Shown here: positions 49,614 to 58,544 of the stretch, one piece after another
Layout of the letters: each line of letters begins with the position of its first letter
Numbering within the stretch: the stretch's first letter is position 1
NCBI RefSeq assembly: GCF_963678635.1
Contig: NC_087067.1
Coordinates: forward strand, 43,933,829-43,997,828
Direction: 5' to 3'
Length of the DNA: 64,000 nucleotides
From: Symsagittifera roscoffensis
Lineage: Eukaryota; Xenacoelomorpha; Acoela; Convolutidae
Made by a program: the position numbers and the translations under genes
The notes under the pieces: generated by a model
Database searches by the model: none
The model's input: only the letters and a program-made list of their open reading frames with translations
What the model was told of the DNA's origin: nothing

Positions 49614-51218
49614 TCAATTAGATCTAAAAGCGACTGAAACTTTACTATTTACTAAAATTTCAGCAACTGAAACGCTAGTGTTATTGTTATTATTCGAAGA
49701 GTCCACCATAAACAAGTCCATGAAATGAACATTCACTGGTTTGTTAGCCAATCTTCCCACGTGAACAATCTTCGCCTCCAATTCTACGTTTTCCACCATG
49801 GAGGCGAATAATCTGGTGGCACGTGCGTCCCACGAAAGTCCCCCCACTGGTTTGATGTTGTTCAGACATCCCTTGTAAAATAGCCCAGGTATGTTTCTCA
49901 AGTCGCGGGGACATGGATACACGCAATCGGTTGTTATGATACATTTCTCTCCCGTTTCAAGCAAAATCACTTCTAACATCGTACTTTTATCCGAACTATT
50001 CAGAGCTTGATTGTTTACATTGTTGTTTCTACTTCTGTTTCCAACGGTATTACTTGTACCTCCAGTCGCCGCAACATTAGCTATTACCTTCAGCACATGC
50101 GCTCTGCTAAGAATTTTATCCGTGTGAACAATAACAGTATGACCCGCTTTTAACGTCTGGTTAATGAACGTTTCTCGATTACTAGCTGCAATTTGGTGCT
50201 GACCCTTGTTTATAACCTGTTTCAACTGGTTTACAGATATTTTAATCACTTTCTGAAAGTATTCGTCTGTGGTTTGAAATATGAAGCTAGAAGGCGTTAT
50301 CACCGAGACTACTTTAATCATTATTGAGGAGCCTTTCTCTATCTCTGGCAATTGAAAGTCGTGGTTAAGGTTTAGTTGGTCCAAGTCTTGACTGATACCG
50401 CCAATTCCTCCGGTATCGCCGGAAGCACTTTCAGAGTCGATACCACTCACTCCCAGTCCATGGTTACTATTGTTCTCTAACGTCGAGATATTCACTGGAT
50501 CAATGACGTTGAACAACTCGTTGTAAGGCCTGTCGTTATAGAAAGCATTCACCAATATCGTCCGCCTGGGGCCGTTAATACATCTCACTTCCGCTTTCAG
50601 AGTAATCGGTTGGGTTAAAACGGGGGGCGCAGTATTACAAGGACAGCCTCGTAACTCAAACGGCATGCAAAGGGGGCAAATCTTCATCGCTTCGTCTTTG
50701 ATTTTGTAACACTTTCCCAAATCTACATGGTCTATGTTGCCCCAATCGAGGAAAAACAGTCTCGCCTTTCGGGTGTCACGTGATATGATATAAGCCCTGC
50801 AGGGACTGTTGTCCAATAAAGCAAAGCAGAACGTATCGCTTAATGAGATCGGATTTCTAGGCGCACTGCTTAATCGTTGAACAATCGCCATCATTTTCGA
50901 CTTGTTGTCTTCCGTTTTAATTAACCCGAAGAGAAAATTAGCGTCCGGTTGATGCATCACAACAATTTCATAGGTCCCCCCTCTTGGGTAAAATTTGGTG
51001 TCGATTTTATAAGTCACGTGCATCGTAATAAGCATTCGGTTAAACATTTCCATCAATTGTTTCGTTTCTTCCGACAGCATTTTGTCCTGGTAGTCGTTGT
51101 AGTTGCGAGCATTCGTGTGATTTGTCGAGTTCGAGTTGCTGTTCATCGCCATTTGCTGGTTGTTTGAAGACCCGCTGCCATGAGTCGACTTCACATTTGA
51201 TTCATTATTTGACTTCAT
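49614..51218 (-). CDS. Tudor-domain protein with two extended-Tudor units (germline/piRNA-type)
   Basis: A single uninterrupted frame encodes 534 residues. Residues 1-50 are Ser/Asn-rich and disordered. The first extended Tudor spans about 80-240; its core (129-173) has CRAYI and the strand motif FLDWGNIDHV, where the WGN replaces the usual YGN and keeps the Asn that contacts methyl-arginine. A second unit spans about 297-530: its SN-like flanks are recognisable (residues 468-525, ending SVSVAEILV), but the Tudor core (358-435) is split by an Asn-rich insert and reads LLETGEKCII where the aromatic YGN should be, so it probably does not bind methyl-arginine. The family normally binds arginine-methylated PIWI proteins in germ granules. 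The start is fixed by a stop just upstream. TTTTCAG about 18 bases before the ATG could be the acceptor of a 5' UTR intron. No closer name (TDRD1/4/6/7 class) is justified. Confidence 0.85.
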   Translation of the reverse strand: MKSNNESNVKSTHGSGSSNNQQMAMNSNSNSTNHTNARNYNDYQDKMLSEETKQLMEMFNRMLITMHVTYKIDTKFYPRGGTYEIVVMHQPDANFLFGLIKTEDNKSKMMAIVQRLSSAPRNPISLSDTFCFALLDNSPCRAYIISRDTRKARLFFLDWGNIDHVDLGKCYKIKDEAMKICPLCMPFELRGCPCNTAPPVLTQPITLKAEVRCINGPRRTILVNAFYNDRPYNELFNVIDPVNISTLENNSNHGLGVSGIDSESASGDTGGIGGISQDLDQLNLNHDFQLPEIEKGSSIMIKVVSVITPSSFIFQTTDEYFQKVIKISVNQLKQVINKGQHQIAASNRETFINQTLKAGHTVIVHTDKILSRAHVLKVIANVAATGGTSNTVGNRSRNNNVNNQALNSSDKSTMLEVILLETGEKCIITTDCVYPCPRDLRNIPGLFYKGCLNNIKPVGGLSWDARATRLFASMVENVELEAKIVHVGRLANKPVNVHFMDLFMVDSSNNNNNTSVSVAEILVNSKVSVAFRSN

Positions 51219-51236
51219 TGTTACGAGTTATTCATC

Positions 51237-52086
51237 TAACGACTGAAAACATGTACTATATAGTCTTTAGTTATTCCAACTTCACAACTAGCAAACTGGA
51301 TTCCAAGTTTTTGTAGGTGAAATTGTGGAGCGTTTTGACGGATTGAACACGTGGATTTTTCCAATAGGATAGTTTTACCGCTTTAAGTTTTTCTAAATTC
51401 GCGCAAGAGATTTAACATTGAACTACTTAAGACTGAATATCACCTGCGTTTTTGATAATCCATTTAAAAACTCAACCGGCAAGAAATGTCCTCTCAGTTT
51501 AAATAATTCATGGATAATTTCTTATCAAAATGCACGTAGATATAATAATTAATTCTCCATCAATCAAAGATACTTTTTACTGCTATACAGAATTTACAAC
51601 ATCGAAGAAAAAATCTGTGAGATAATATATTACATAATTTGAGAGCACCTTTTTTGATGTATTGACACGAACGAAGCAAAGCTAAGAGGACAAGAACATC
51701 CAAGTACAAACAAACTTACCAAATGGGTTGATTTAAACTCGAAAAATAAATAAACTGTCTGTTAAATAAGTTGTTATCTTAACAACGAAGAACAATAAAC
51801 GATTTCACGATGACAACAAAAACAGAAACTGCAAAAAAATTTTAAAACAAAATCAGAGAGGCGAAAAGTAAGATAGTTTTTCATTAAATATATTCAACTA
51901 CGCATAGCCGAGAATTGTACACGCATTTTTTGGTGATTCGATATATATTATATAATTTATATCGTTCACAAATATTTGTTTTGCTTACTATTCACCAAAC
52001 ATGGTACACTACAAGTGCTAGACTGACTACCACTGTAATAGTCGCTTTTAATTTGAATTACAGTCTGCAGTTGGTCTAGTCTCGTT
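51237..52086. other. Spacer between the Tudor gene and the ORP-like exon
   Basis: It should hold the Tudor gene's upstream region and the ORP-like 3' end if 52087 is terminal (ATTAAA on the minus strand at 52047-52052). No TATA box or exon can be supported. Confidence 0.35.
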
Positions 52087-52287
52087 TCAGCTTGCACGTG
52101 TTCGGAGGTACTCGGCTTGAACTGCTTCGAAGCACACTTTGAGGTCTTGCAGACAGGCCACTGAGAAGGCCTTGATCTTCAGCATCTCCTCGTACTTGCT
52201 CAATTCTCCCCCTCCCCCTCCTTTCTTATGAGAGGGGGCCTCTGAATTGAGGCTCTGGTTTGGATTCTGCTGGGTCTGTTCTTTCTC
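52087..52287 (-). CDS. Third visible exon of the ORP-like PH gene, ending in an in-frame stop
   Basis: Acceptor TTACCAG precedes a phase-0 exon of 66 codons plus TGA. A Gln/Asn-rich start and a Gly run (GGGGG) lead into the helix KYEEMLKIKAFSVACLQDLK, which resembles the second post-PH helix of ORP10/11 (DLLLLKATSAATLSCL). An ORP would go on to a sterol/lipid-binding ORD domain with the EQVSHHPP signature. None is seen; the frame ends and the Tudor gene begins 870 bases on. Either this is a terminal exon of a PH-only form (an ATTAAA hexamer lies at 52047-52052), or a donor just before the stop (ACAC/GTGCAA) leads to exons not recognised here, or the gene is truncated. Confidence 0.65.
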   Translation of the reverse strand, partial: EKEQTQQNPNQSLNSEAPSHKKGGGGGELSKYEEMLKIKAFSVACLQDLKVCFEAVQAEYLRTRAS

Positions 52288-52439
52288 CTGGTAACAAATA
52301 TTAGAGTAAAACTTACCAGAGGGACAACTTGAACCTAATGAACGTGAATTGTTTTGTTTTTATGATAGCGAATAGCGTCCCTTATGATGTTCCTTGTTGT
52401 AGCACGAAGAGCTGTTTTTGTTAGTTAGAAACTAGTAAG

Positions 52440-53770
52440 TTCAAACAGCCGCATATCGTACCAATGATAGCCGGTTACTGTGCAACTAGCACAGAATGTT
52501 CCGACCAGTCTTAAAAAACTACAACTAAATTATTTTTCCGCTTGGTGTGATAAAGAAATCTGAGCGAAAAAGAAGAGCTTAGGCATTTCGTCAGTCATGT
52601 AAAACATGCAAATTGAAAAACAGTTTTTGAGGACAAATAACAAGAAAAACAAAAAAAAATCAAATTTTTTGTTATTAATTTTTCAAAATTTTGGAAGTTT
52701 TTGATTCCTAAGTTGAAGCTAAAAACTCCAAAAACTTACTTCAATAGAGTAAAATTAAATTTTCAAGGCTTAAATTAAGCATAAATAAGCTAACGTAAGC
52801 CTTCTCACTATCTTGAAATTGGACGAAAAAACAAAAATTTCAAATGAGTTTTTCTCGACACGGGAAAAACTTTTTTGAAATATTTTTGTCGTTCAAATCA
52901 CGACTGAAAGGGTTTTTTTAAGATATATCACTGAACACAGTCCGATGATTATTTGCATTAGCTGATTTTGCGTGGAAAACAAAAAAAAGACTGCTCGCTC
53001 GCTTTAATCGCTCGAATTAAGACAAAAATTCAAAAAATTCAAACCGGTTTTTCTCGACTATGGGAAAACTTTTTGGAAATCTTTAAATAGTGGTTCGAAT
53101 CACGACTGAAAGGGCTTTAATATGATATATCACTAAACCCAGTCCGATCATTATTTGTGGTACCTGATTTTGCGTGAAAACAAAAACTAAAACACACCCG
53201 AATACAAAGTTCCTCCCCATTTTCAATGGTCGGAACAACAAGGACAACCGGTTATTGTGCAGGAAGCACAGAATGTTCCGACTATAGTCTTAAAAAATTA
53301 TAACTCATTTTCGTCAGTCAAAGTAAAATGTGCACATTCGAAAACAATTTTGAGGAAAATTGACAAGAAAAACAAAAATTTTCATATTTTTTTAAAAATT
53401 ATTTCCCAAACTTTCAAATTTTTGATTCCTAAGATGGCGCTAAAAACTCCAAAAACTAACTCTATCTGAGTAAAACTATTATTTCAAGGCTTAAATTAAG
53501 CATAAATAAGCTAATGTAAGCCTGCTCACTCGCTCGAAATTAGACGAAAAATCAAAAATTTCAAACGTTTTTTCTCGACACTGGGAAAACTTAAAAAAAA
53601 TTTAAAGTCGTTCGAGTCACAACTGAAAAAGCTGTAATATGATGTATCACTCAACTCAGTCCAATGATTGCTTGTGGTACCTGATTTTGCGTGGAGAACA
53701 AAGAAAAAAAACTAAAACAGACGAAAACAAAGTTCCTTCCCATTTTCCATGTTCGAAACAAAAATATACC
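52440..53770 (+). repeat. Three head-to-tail copies of R1, in an ORP-gene intron
   Basis: Units begin at about 52465 and 53236 with a hairpin (CTGTGC/GCACAG class) and contain TTTCTCGACACTGGGAAAAC-type and TGTGGTACCTGATTTTGCGT-type blocks; a partial unit lies between them (about 52990-53235). The whole cluster sits in the intron between exons 54391 and 52287. Confidence 0.8.
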
Positions 53771-54390
53771 AAGGGGGGATCCTCTGGAAAAATTAGGCAA
53801 CCAACCCCCAAAGACAACTAATGCAAGTTAGAAACGGTTTTAGAATTCATGAGTAGCGGCGATGAACTGTTTAAAGTGGACGAAAACAACCCATGGTAGC
53901 TGCCTGTAGATTAAGCAGCAATTCGCACCCCCCCCCCTCCCCGGCAGGCTACTGGTAGCATCTGACATGCCGAGGAAAGTTTGGCCTCAATCAAGGATTA
54001 AACGAGAATTTTTGTCTAAAAATGAACCAACGTTTTCTCACCCCTTAAATAAACGTCAATATATGATGTCAGTCAGCGTCCAAAAGCTAGATTTTTGGGT
54101 TGAAAACGAATGCTCTCCGCCAAACTATCTTTGATCTTTCTTTAAATAGTTTGATGGGGAGATTGTTCGTATGGCTTAGAAAATATATGATCAATAATGG
54201 CATCCTAAATATTTTGTTCTCAACACAAAAATTCTACGAGGATTAATATGAATTTATAATAGAGTGATCTTGATTCATTTGATACATATCAATGGACTCC
54301 AGCAGGTAACAAGTCAGGGGAGGGTCCTGGAGATTCACAAAGTATTCATCCAAGTTGATGTTATTAAGGGAGGGGGTTACCTATGTTGAC

Positions 54391-54574
54391 CTGGCGGTCC
54401 TGACTACGACTTACAGCTCTAGAAGGGGCGATGACCTTGACAGGGTAGCTGGCGATGATCTCACTCATCTCGTTCAGGGCTGTCTCTGCTGCCGCTATTG
54501 CCTCTCTCGTGTTCACCATCTCTTGTGTGGGGGGCAGGAATGTGCTCTTAGACGCCTCTTGCACTTTCTTCTTC
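54391..54574 (-). CDS. Second visible exon of the ORP-like PH gene (helical linker)
   Basis: Acceptor TACCAG lies before the exon and donor CAG/GTCAAC after it. The leading base completes the two bases left by the PH exon (AA + G = Lys), and the exon ends in phase 0, matching the next one; a second donor candidate ten bases on (ATAG/GTAACC) would break the frame. The product contains TREAIAAAETALNEMSEIIA, an amphipathic helix. ORP10/11 proteins, as I recall them, have a similar helix (REMMNQVE...HAIESLP) at the same place after PH. It would act as a linker or dimerising segment. No other function is visible. Confidence 0.68.
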
Positions 54575-55099
54575 CTGGTATCACATTTAAACATACTCAA
54601 TTTGAAGCCATTGAAGATAAAATAAACGTGACACAAAACTTTCGAGCGATGCCGAAAAAATGGAGTTGCATCCTAACATTTATAACTAAAAGTCAAGGCA
54701 AAGAAATATCGGCCCGGACCATTGAACTATAATATCCCACTGTCAATATAAAAATAGAACATTTTGTTTTACAATTTCACAATAAAACCGTAGCTAAACT
54801 GATATCAGTAATATCACCTGAAATGATATTTATTGAACACAATAATTTCAAATTTACAATGTTAAAAGAAGAAACTTCAAACCAAAATTCGACGCTACGA
54901 AATACCAACAATAAAATCAAAACGGCTTTTTTCCAACCTCTCCCTACAATTTGAACTTTCTGCATTCGAAGACATTTTAGGTAAATTATGGCTAAATTGG
55001 CGATATTACGATATGCTATGAAACAAAAATATGTTAAGGATGGTTTATTTCTGTCACGATACTAAACTGCTCTATGTAACACAGAAAGCGTATAATTAA

Positions 55100-56312
55100 C
55101 TTTCGTTGCAATTTTCGAAGAAAATGACGGAGTCTATATACGCCTTGATTGGAGCAGTCGCTATGATGCTTGAAGTAAACTAATTTTTGTTCCGACTTTC
55201 GAAGAAAACTGAATATTTATACTTGAGGTCGATTTTTTATTCAGTCAATTTTCGGTGATCGAAGTAATAGTTTTCGACTATCTTTTTTATACCCCATTGA
55301 AGATAATGACTCCCCAAAATTAAACATAAAAAGATACTTTACCTCCGAACATTTCTAGCAAAGTTCTGGGAGTTTGAAAATTGGCAATTTGGCCATGCTC
55401 TGGACTAATTTAAGCGTGTTTTGAATATTTTATTCATAATGTTGAAAGCGTAACGCGAATTATTTATGCGTGGCGAATTATCCCGCACAACAAAGTCACT
55501 CCAAATTGAATTGAGGCTAGCTAGTCGGCCGTATTATATTCGTATGACTCAAATTTTGACACTTGATCTTTGATTGTCCAAAACTTATAGTTTTTCAATG
55601 ATTTCTTTTCCCAAAAACTATTCCATATGGATTAAAGGGGCAGTCGAAACCTTCAGGGCTTTGCCCTGCTATACGAGCAATCTTGTTAAATATTGGATAG
55701 TGTTTTTAAAAGATGTTTTCTTTCTTTGTTAATCTTCCCCCAATATCCAATGCTTAGTAAAAACCGATTCTTTTTCTTCCGACTTTCGATACGAAAGTAA
55801 CGGAATATTTGTGCTCAGGGTGGGTTTTTTTCTTCAGACAAATTTCGACTTTTAACTAGCCATTTTTGACGGAATTTTTTATATCATTCAAAAGGTATTG
55901 ATAACCTGAGCTTAAATTTGAAAAGATAATTTAACTGTGATCATTTTTCGTAAAGTTATGGGCCAAAGATTGCCATTTTGGCCAATTTGGGACAATTAAC
56001 GGGCGATATATTTCGCGCTATTAACGCGTAAGCGGATATTTAATCCGTCTTAGAAATCGTTCCAAATTGTTTAAATAAAGCTTATTTGCCATAATTGAAT
56101 TGTTACATTGAGCGAAATCTATTCTTTTGTACTTTTACATGGCGTGTGGAGGGATGATTTCATAAAAAAAATTCAATTTTTAGAATTTTTTTGTTCATTT
56201 TATTTTATTTCATTTAATATGTTAATGATATTTATGTTTTTACTGCTTCATAAACCTTAAAATGCAGTCGGAACATTCAGGGATTCGCCCTGATACGAGC
56301 AGTCTTGTTTGT
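55100..56312 (+). repeat. Two tandem copies of dispersed repeat R5, in an ORP-gene intron
   Basis: Units of about 600 bases each, the first ending CAGGGCTTTGCCCTGC at 55654 and the second CAGGGATTCGCCCTG at about 56278, each followed by ATACGAGCA. They share TTCCGACTTTCGA near their starts and a GGCAATTTGGCC / TGGCCAATTTGGG block. They are clearly diverged from each other. Confidence 0.65.
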
Positions 56313-56323
56313 TTATATTTACA

Positions 56324-56459
56324 AACACATCGTGCCTCAAATCGATTTGGAATGTTTCTGCGCTGGATCAGTTTGCCGCATGTGTTGTTGCACCGCTAAT
56401 ATGCGGCGAACTGATCCCGCTCAGAAATTATTCCAAACTTATTTGAGGCACGATGTGTT
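56324..56459. repeat. Compact hairpin, arms about 58 bases
   Basis: AACACATCGTGCCTCAAAT occurs at the left and, perfectly reverse-complemented, at the right; the arms keep pairing through GGATCAGTT and GCCGCAT to a loop of about 19 bases. It lies 14 bases after the end of the second R5 unit. Confidence 0.85.
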
Positions 56460-57011
56460 AGTTAATAGAGTTAATACAAAAATATATACAAAAATATCAC
56501 TGTATTTAACATTGGATGCTGGTAAAGATTAACCAAGAAAGAAAACAACTTTTAAAACAATATTCAATCTTTAAAAGTAAATTTACTTCAAGCACCATAA
56601 ATGATTACTCGTATCGATATTTAGACAGGTGAATGATTCATTTACTGAAAGCTCTAGAACTCAACTTCAACAAAAAAAAAAACACTCGAATCAGGTTCAA
56701 CCCTGATTTTTCCGACATACTATCAACCTAACAAATTTATTTAGGGCGAAAAAACAATCTTTACAAAAAAATTTTCTCCCAAAAGTTAGCAAAATAATTG
56801 CAGGTGAAAAATTTGTTATTAGATTGGAGCTCACAGCATCGACATGTTCAAAAAGATGTAAGAAAGCTCATCAAAACTATTACGATGAATTGTGCACAAA
56901 AACTGCACAAAAATAAGCGGAATTAGTTAGATAAATGGACTGACTGTATAAGACTAATCTCGAAAGATCGCTTGTTTCAAGAATTGAAATGATATAAAAA
57001 AAAGATCATAC

Positions 57012-57220
57012 TTTTTGCCACTGAGTCCTCGTGATGGTTCCTTGTTGGGCAGCTTCACAGCCAGGGGGTCAATTGTGGCCTCGTTCAGTTTCTGCACTGC
57101 CGATCTGATAGCATCCACCCACTTCTGTCTGTCTTTGGCAGTGTCCGCCTTCAGTTGGAACACTTCACCACTGGCGCCGAACACATTGAACGACACACTG
57201 TCTTCTTCTCTGGGCGCCAC
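57012..57220 (-). CDS. PH-domain exon of an oxysterol-binding-protein-related (ORP9/10/11-type) gene
   Basis: This 209-base exon has TTATTCAG before it and AA/GTATGA after it. It encodes the C-terminal half of a pleckstrin homology domain: a strand pair ending GEVFQLKADTAKDRQKWVDA, with the invariant PH tryptophan followed by the closing helix IRSAVQKLNE. PH domains of ORPs bind phosphoinositides and target these lipid-transfer proteins to Golgi, endosome or contact-site membranes. The exon begins in phase 0, so the first PH half (usually about 60 residues) must come from an exon further upstream, at higher coordinates. I see none between here and the satellite. PH identity is firm. The ORP10/11 assignment is inference from similarity in spacing and residues of this and the next two exons. 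Confidence 0.75.
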
Positions 57221-57279
57221 CTGAATAACAGTAACATGAATTTATCAAATTTCAACAATCCCATCAGCCGTACAATTTC

Positions 57280-57448
57280 CCCCTATGGCGCATCGGTAGT
57301 GATGGTGCCCAGTAGTCATATGATTGCGGGTTCAAATCGCACGTTTGCTGCAATTTACAAGGAGGGCTCTTGGAAGATAGCCATAGCTTAGTTAAACTTA
57401 AATAATTACCCTTCGGGTAAGGCCTCTGGCTGGTTAATTAAAAAAAAG
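57280..57448 (+). repeat. tRNA-derived SINE (third tRNA type)
   Basis: An A-box-like TGGCGCATCGGTAGTG and a B-box-like GGGTTCAAATCGC lie about 30 bases apart, as in a tRNA gene, followed by an unrelated body containing CCCTTCGGGTAA and an A-rich end at about 57445. The halves do not close into a functional tRNA. It sits upstream of the PH exon, so probably within an intron. Confidence 0.65.
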
Positions 57449-57599
57449 GGACCTACTGTATTTTATCTCCACCCAAGCTATGTAATAGTTCTGAAATTTG
57501 ATTTCGTTTAAAGCATGCATTTCAAAGAAGCACGCAGAAAATATTACTTGATATGGAATAGCTACCATTGAAATTTCGAAAAAAAAATTATATTCGGCA

Positions 57600-58544
57600 G
57601 ATTAAAGCGCTCATAGAACAGAATCCTCTTGAACACATTACGACCATGTAGCCAAATTTTTCTGATATCATCGATACCAGCCGATAACCATTATCATGAA
57701 GGAAATCAGTCTTAGGATATACCACAAACGATCCATCAAATAAAATTCTACTAACATCAGCATGATATAGTAATCATAAAATCATACCAGTCTTGAAACG
57801 CATCACGTTTGACATATAAAAAGAGTTCTAAGAGTTTAAACATGGTACAGTTTTCACGAATCATACCCCTTTTTAAACACAAGCTAAGCTAGTGAACAAA
57901 ATTATTGGAGTAAGAATTGAAAAATATCGAGATTAAAAAAATAAAATTTTCAGCAAGGTATAGTAATTATGAATCATACCCGTCTTGAAACACATCAACT
58001 GACACAATGAAAGCCTTCAATTACAGGTAGTTATCAGACTAATTCATCTTGAAAGCAACCCCATGAAACACAACACGATCGACATATTCAACTTACCAAA
58101 TAATGTTAATATCTAACGGGTTTGAAGTATTTATGTAATATACGCATTTTGAAACCCTATTTTAAAAAATTTCGAAAAACTGAGCAAAAAAATAACAGGT
58201 TCATCTTCTTTTGTACCATGTCTTGAAACATCAAAAACCAAGTACTGATCTCTCAAAACATTTGGATACTGACCGGATAGTGATCATGATTTATACACGT
58301 CTTTAAACAAATTATGCTCAGCCTATTCAATCAAATTCGAAAAAATATATATATTCAGCTGGTTCTAAAGTACAAACAGCATAACTCTCTTAATGATATA
58401 ACCTCCTGTTAATTATATTAATGATGTGACACATTCGAAACAAACAATGACAACTAGTTTTCAGCATGTTAAAATGAACATGAATCATAGCATACTTTAA
58501 CTCACAGCAGTATTAATATGGGAAAAATTACTTGATAACACTTT
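57600..58544. repeat. Decayed edge of the 87-bp satellite
   Basis: Diverged and irregularly spaced remnants of the monomer core are seen, for example AATCATACCAGTCTTGAAAC near 57790, AATCATACCCCTTTTTAAAC near 57862 and AATCATACCCGTCTTGAAAC near 57972. Homogeneity rises rightwards, the usual picture at the border of a satellite. Confidence 0.75.

Noticed and set aside
54391-54400. Use of the donor ATAG/GTAACC at 54380 for the ORP-like exon
   Set aside because: It resembles the donor consensus well but leaves one extra base and breaks the frame of the following exon; CAG/GTCAAC keeps it.
57284-57350. Functional tRNA gene
   Set aside because: A- and B-box-like sequences are present but acceptor and D arms do not pair; it is a SINE head. 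The same applies to the tRNA-like cores at 1.3, 6.2, 45.6, 46.0 and 48.4 kb.
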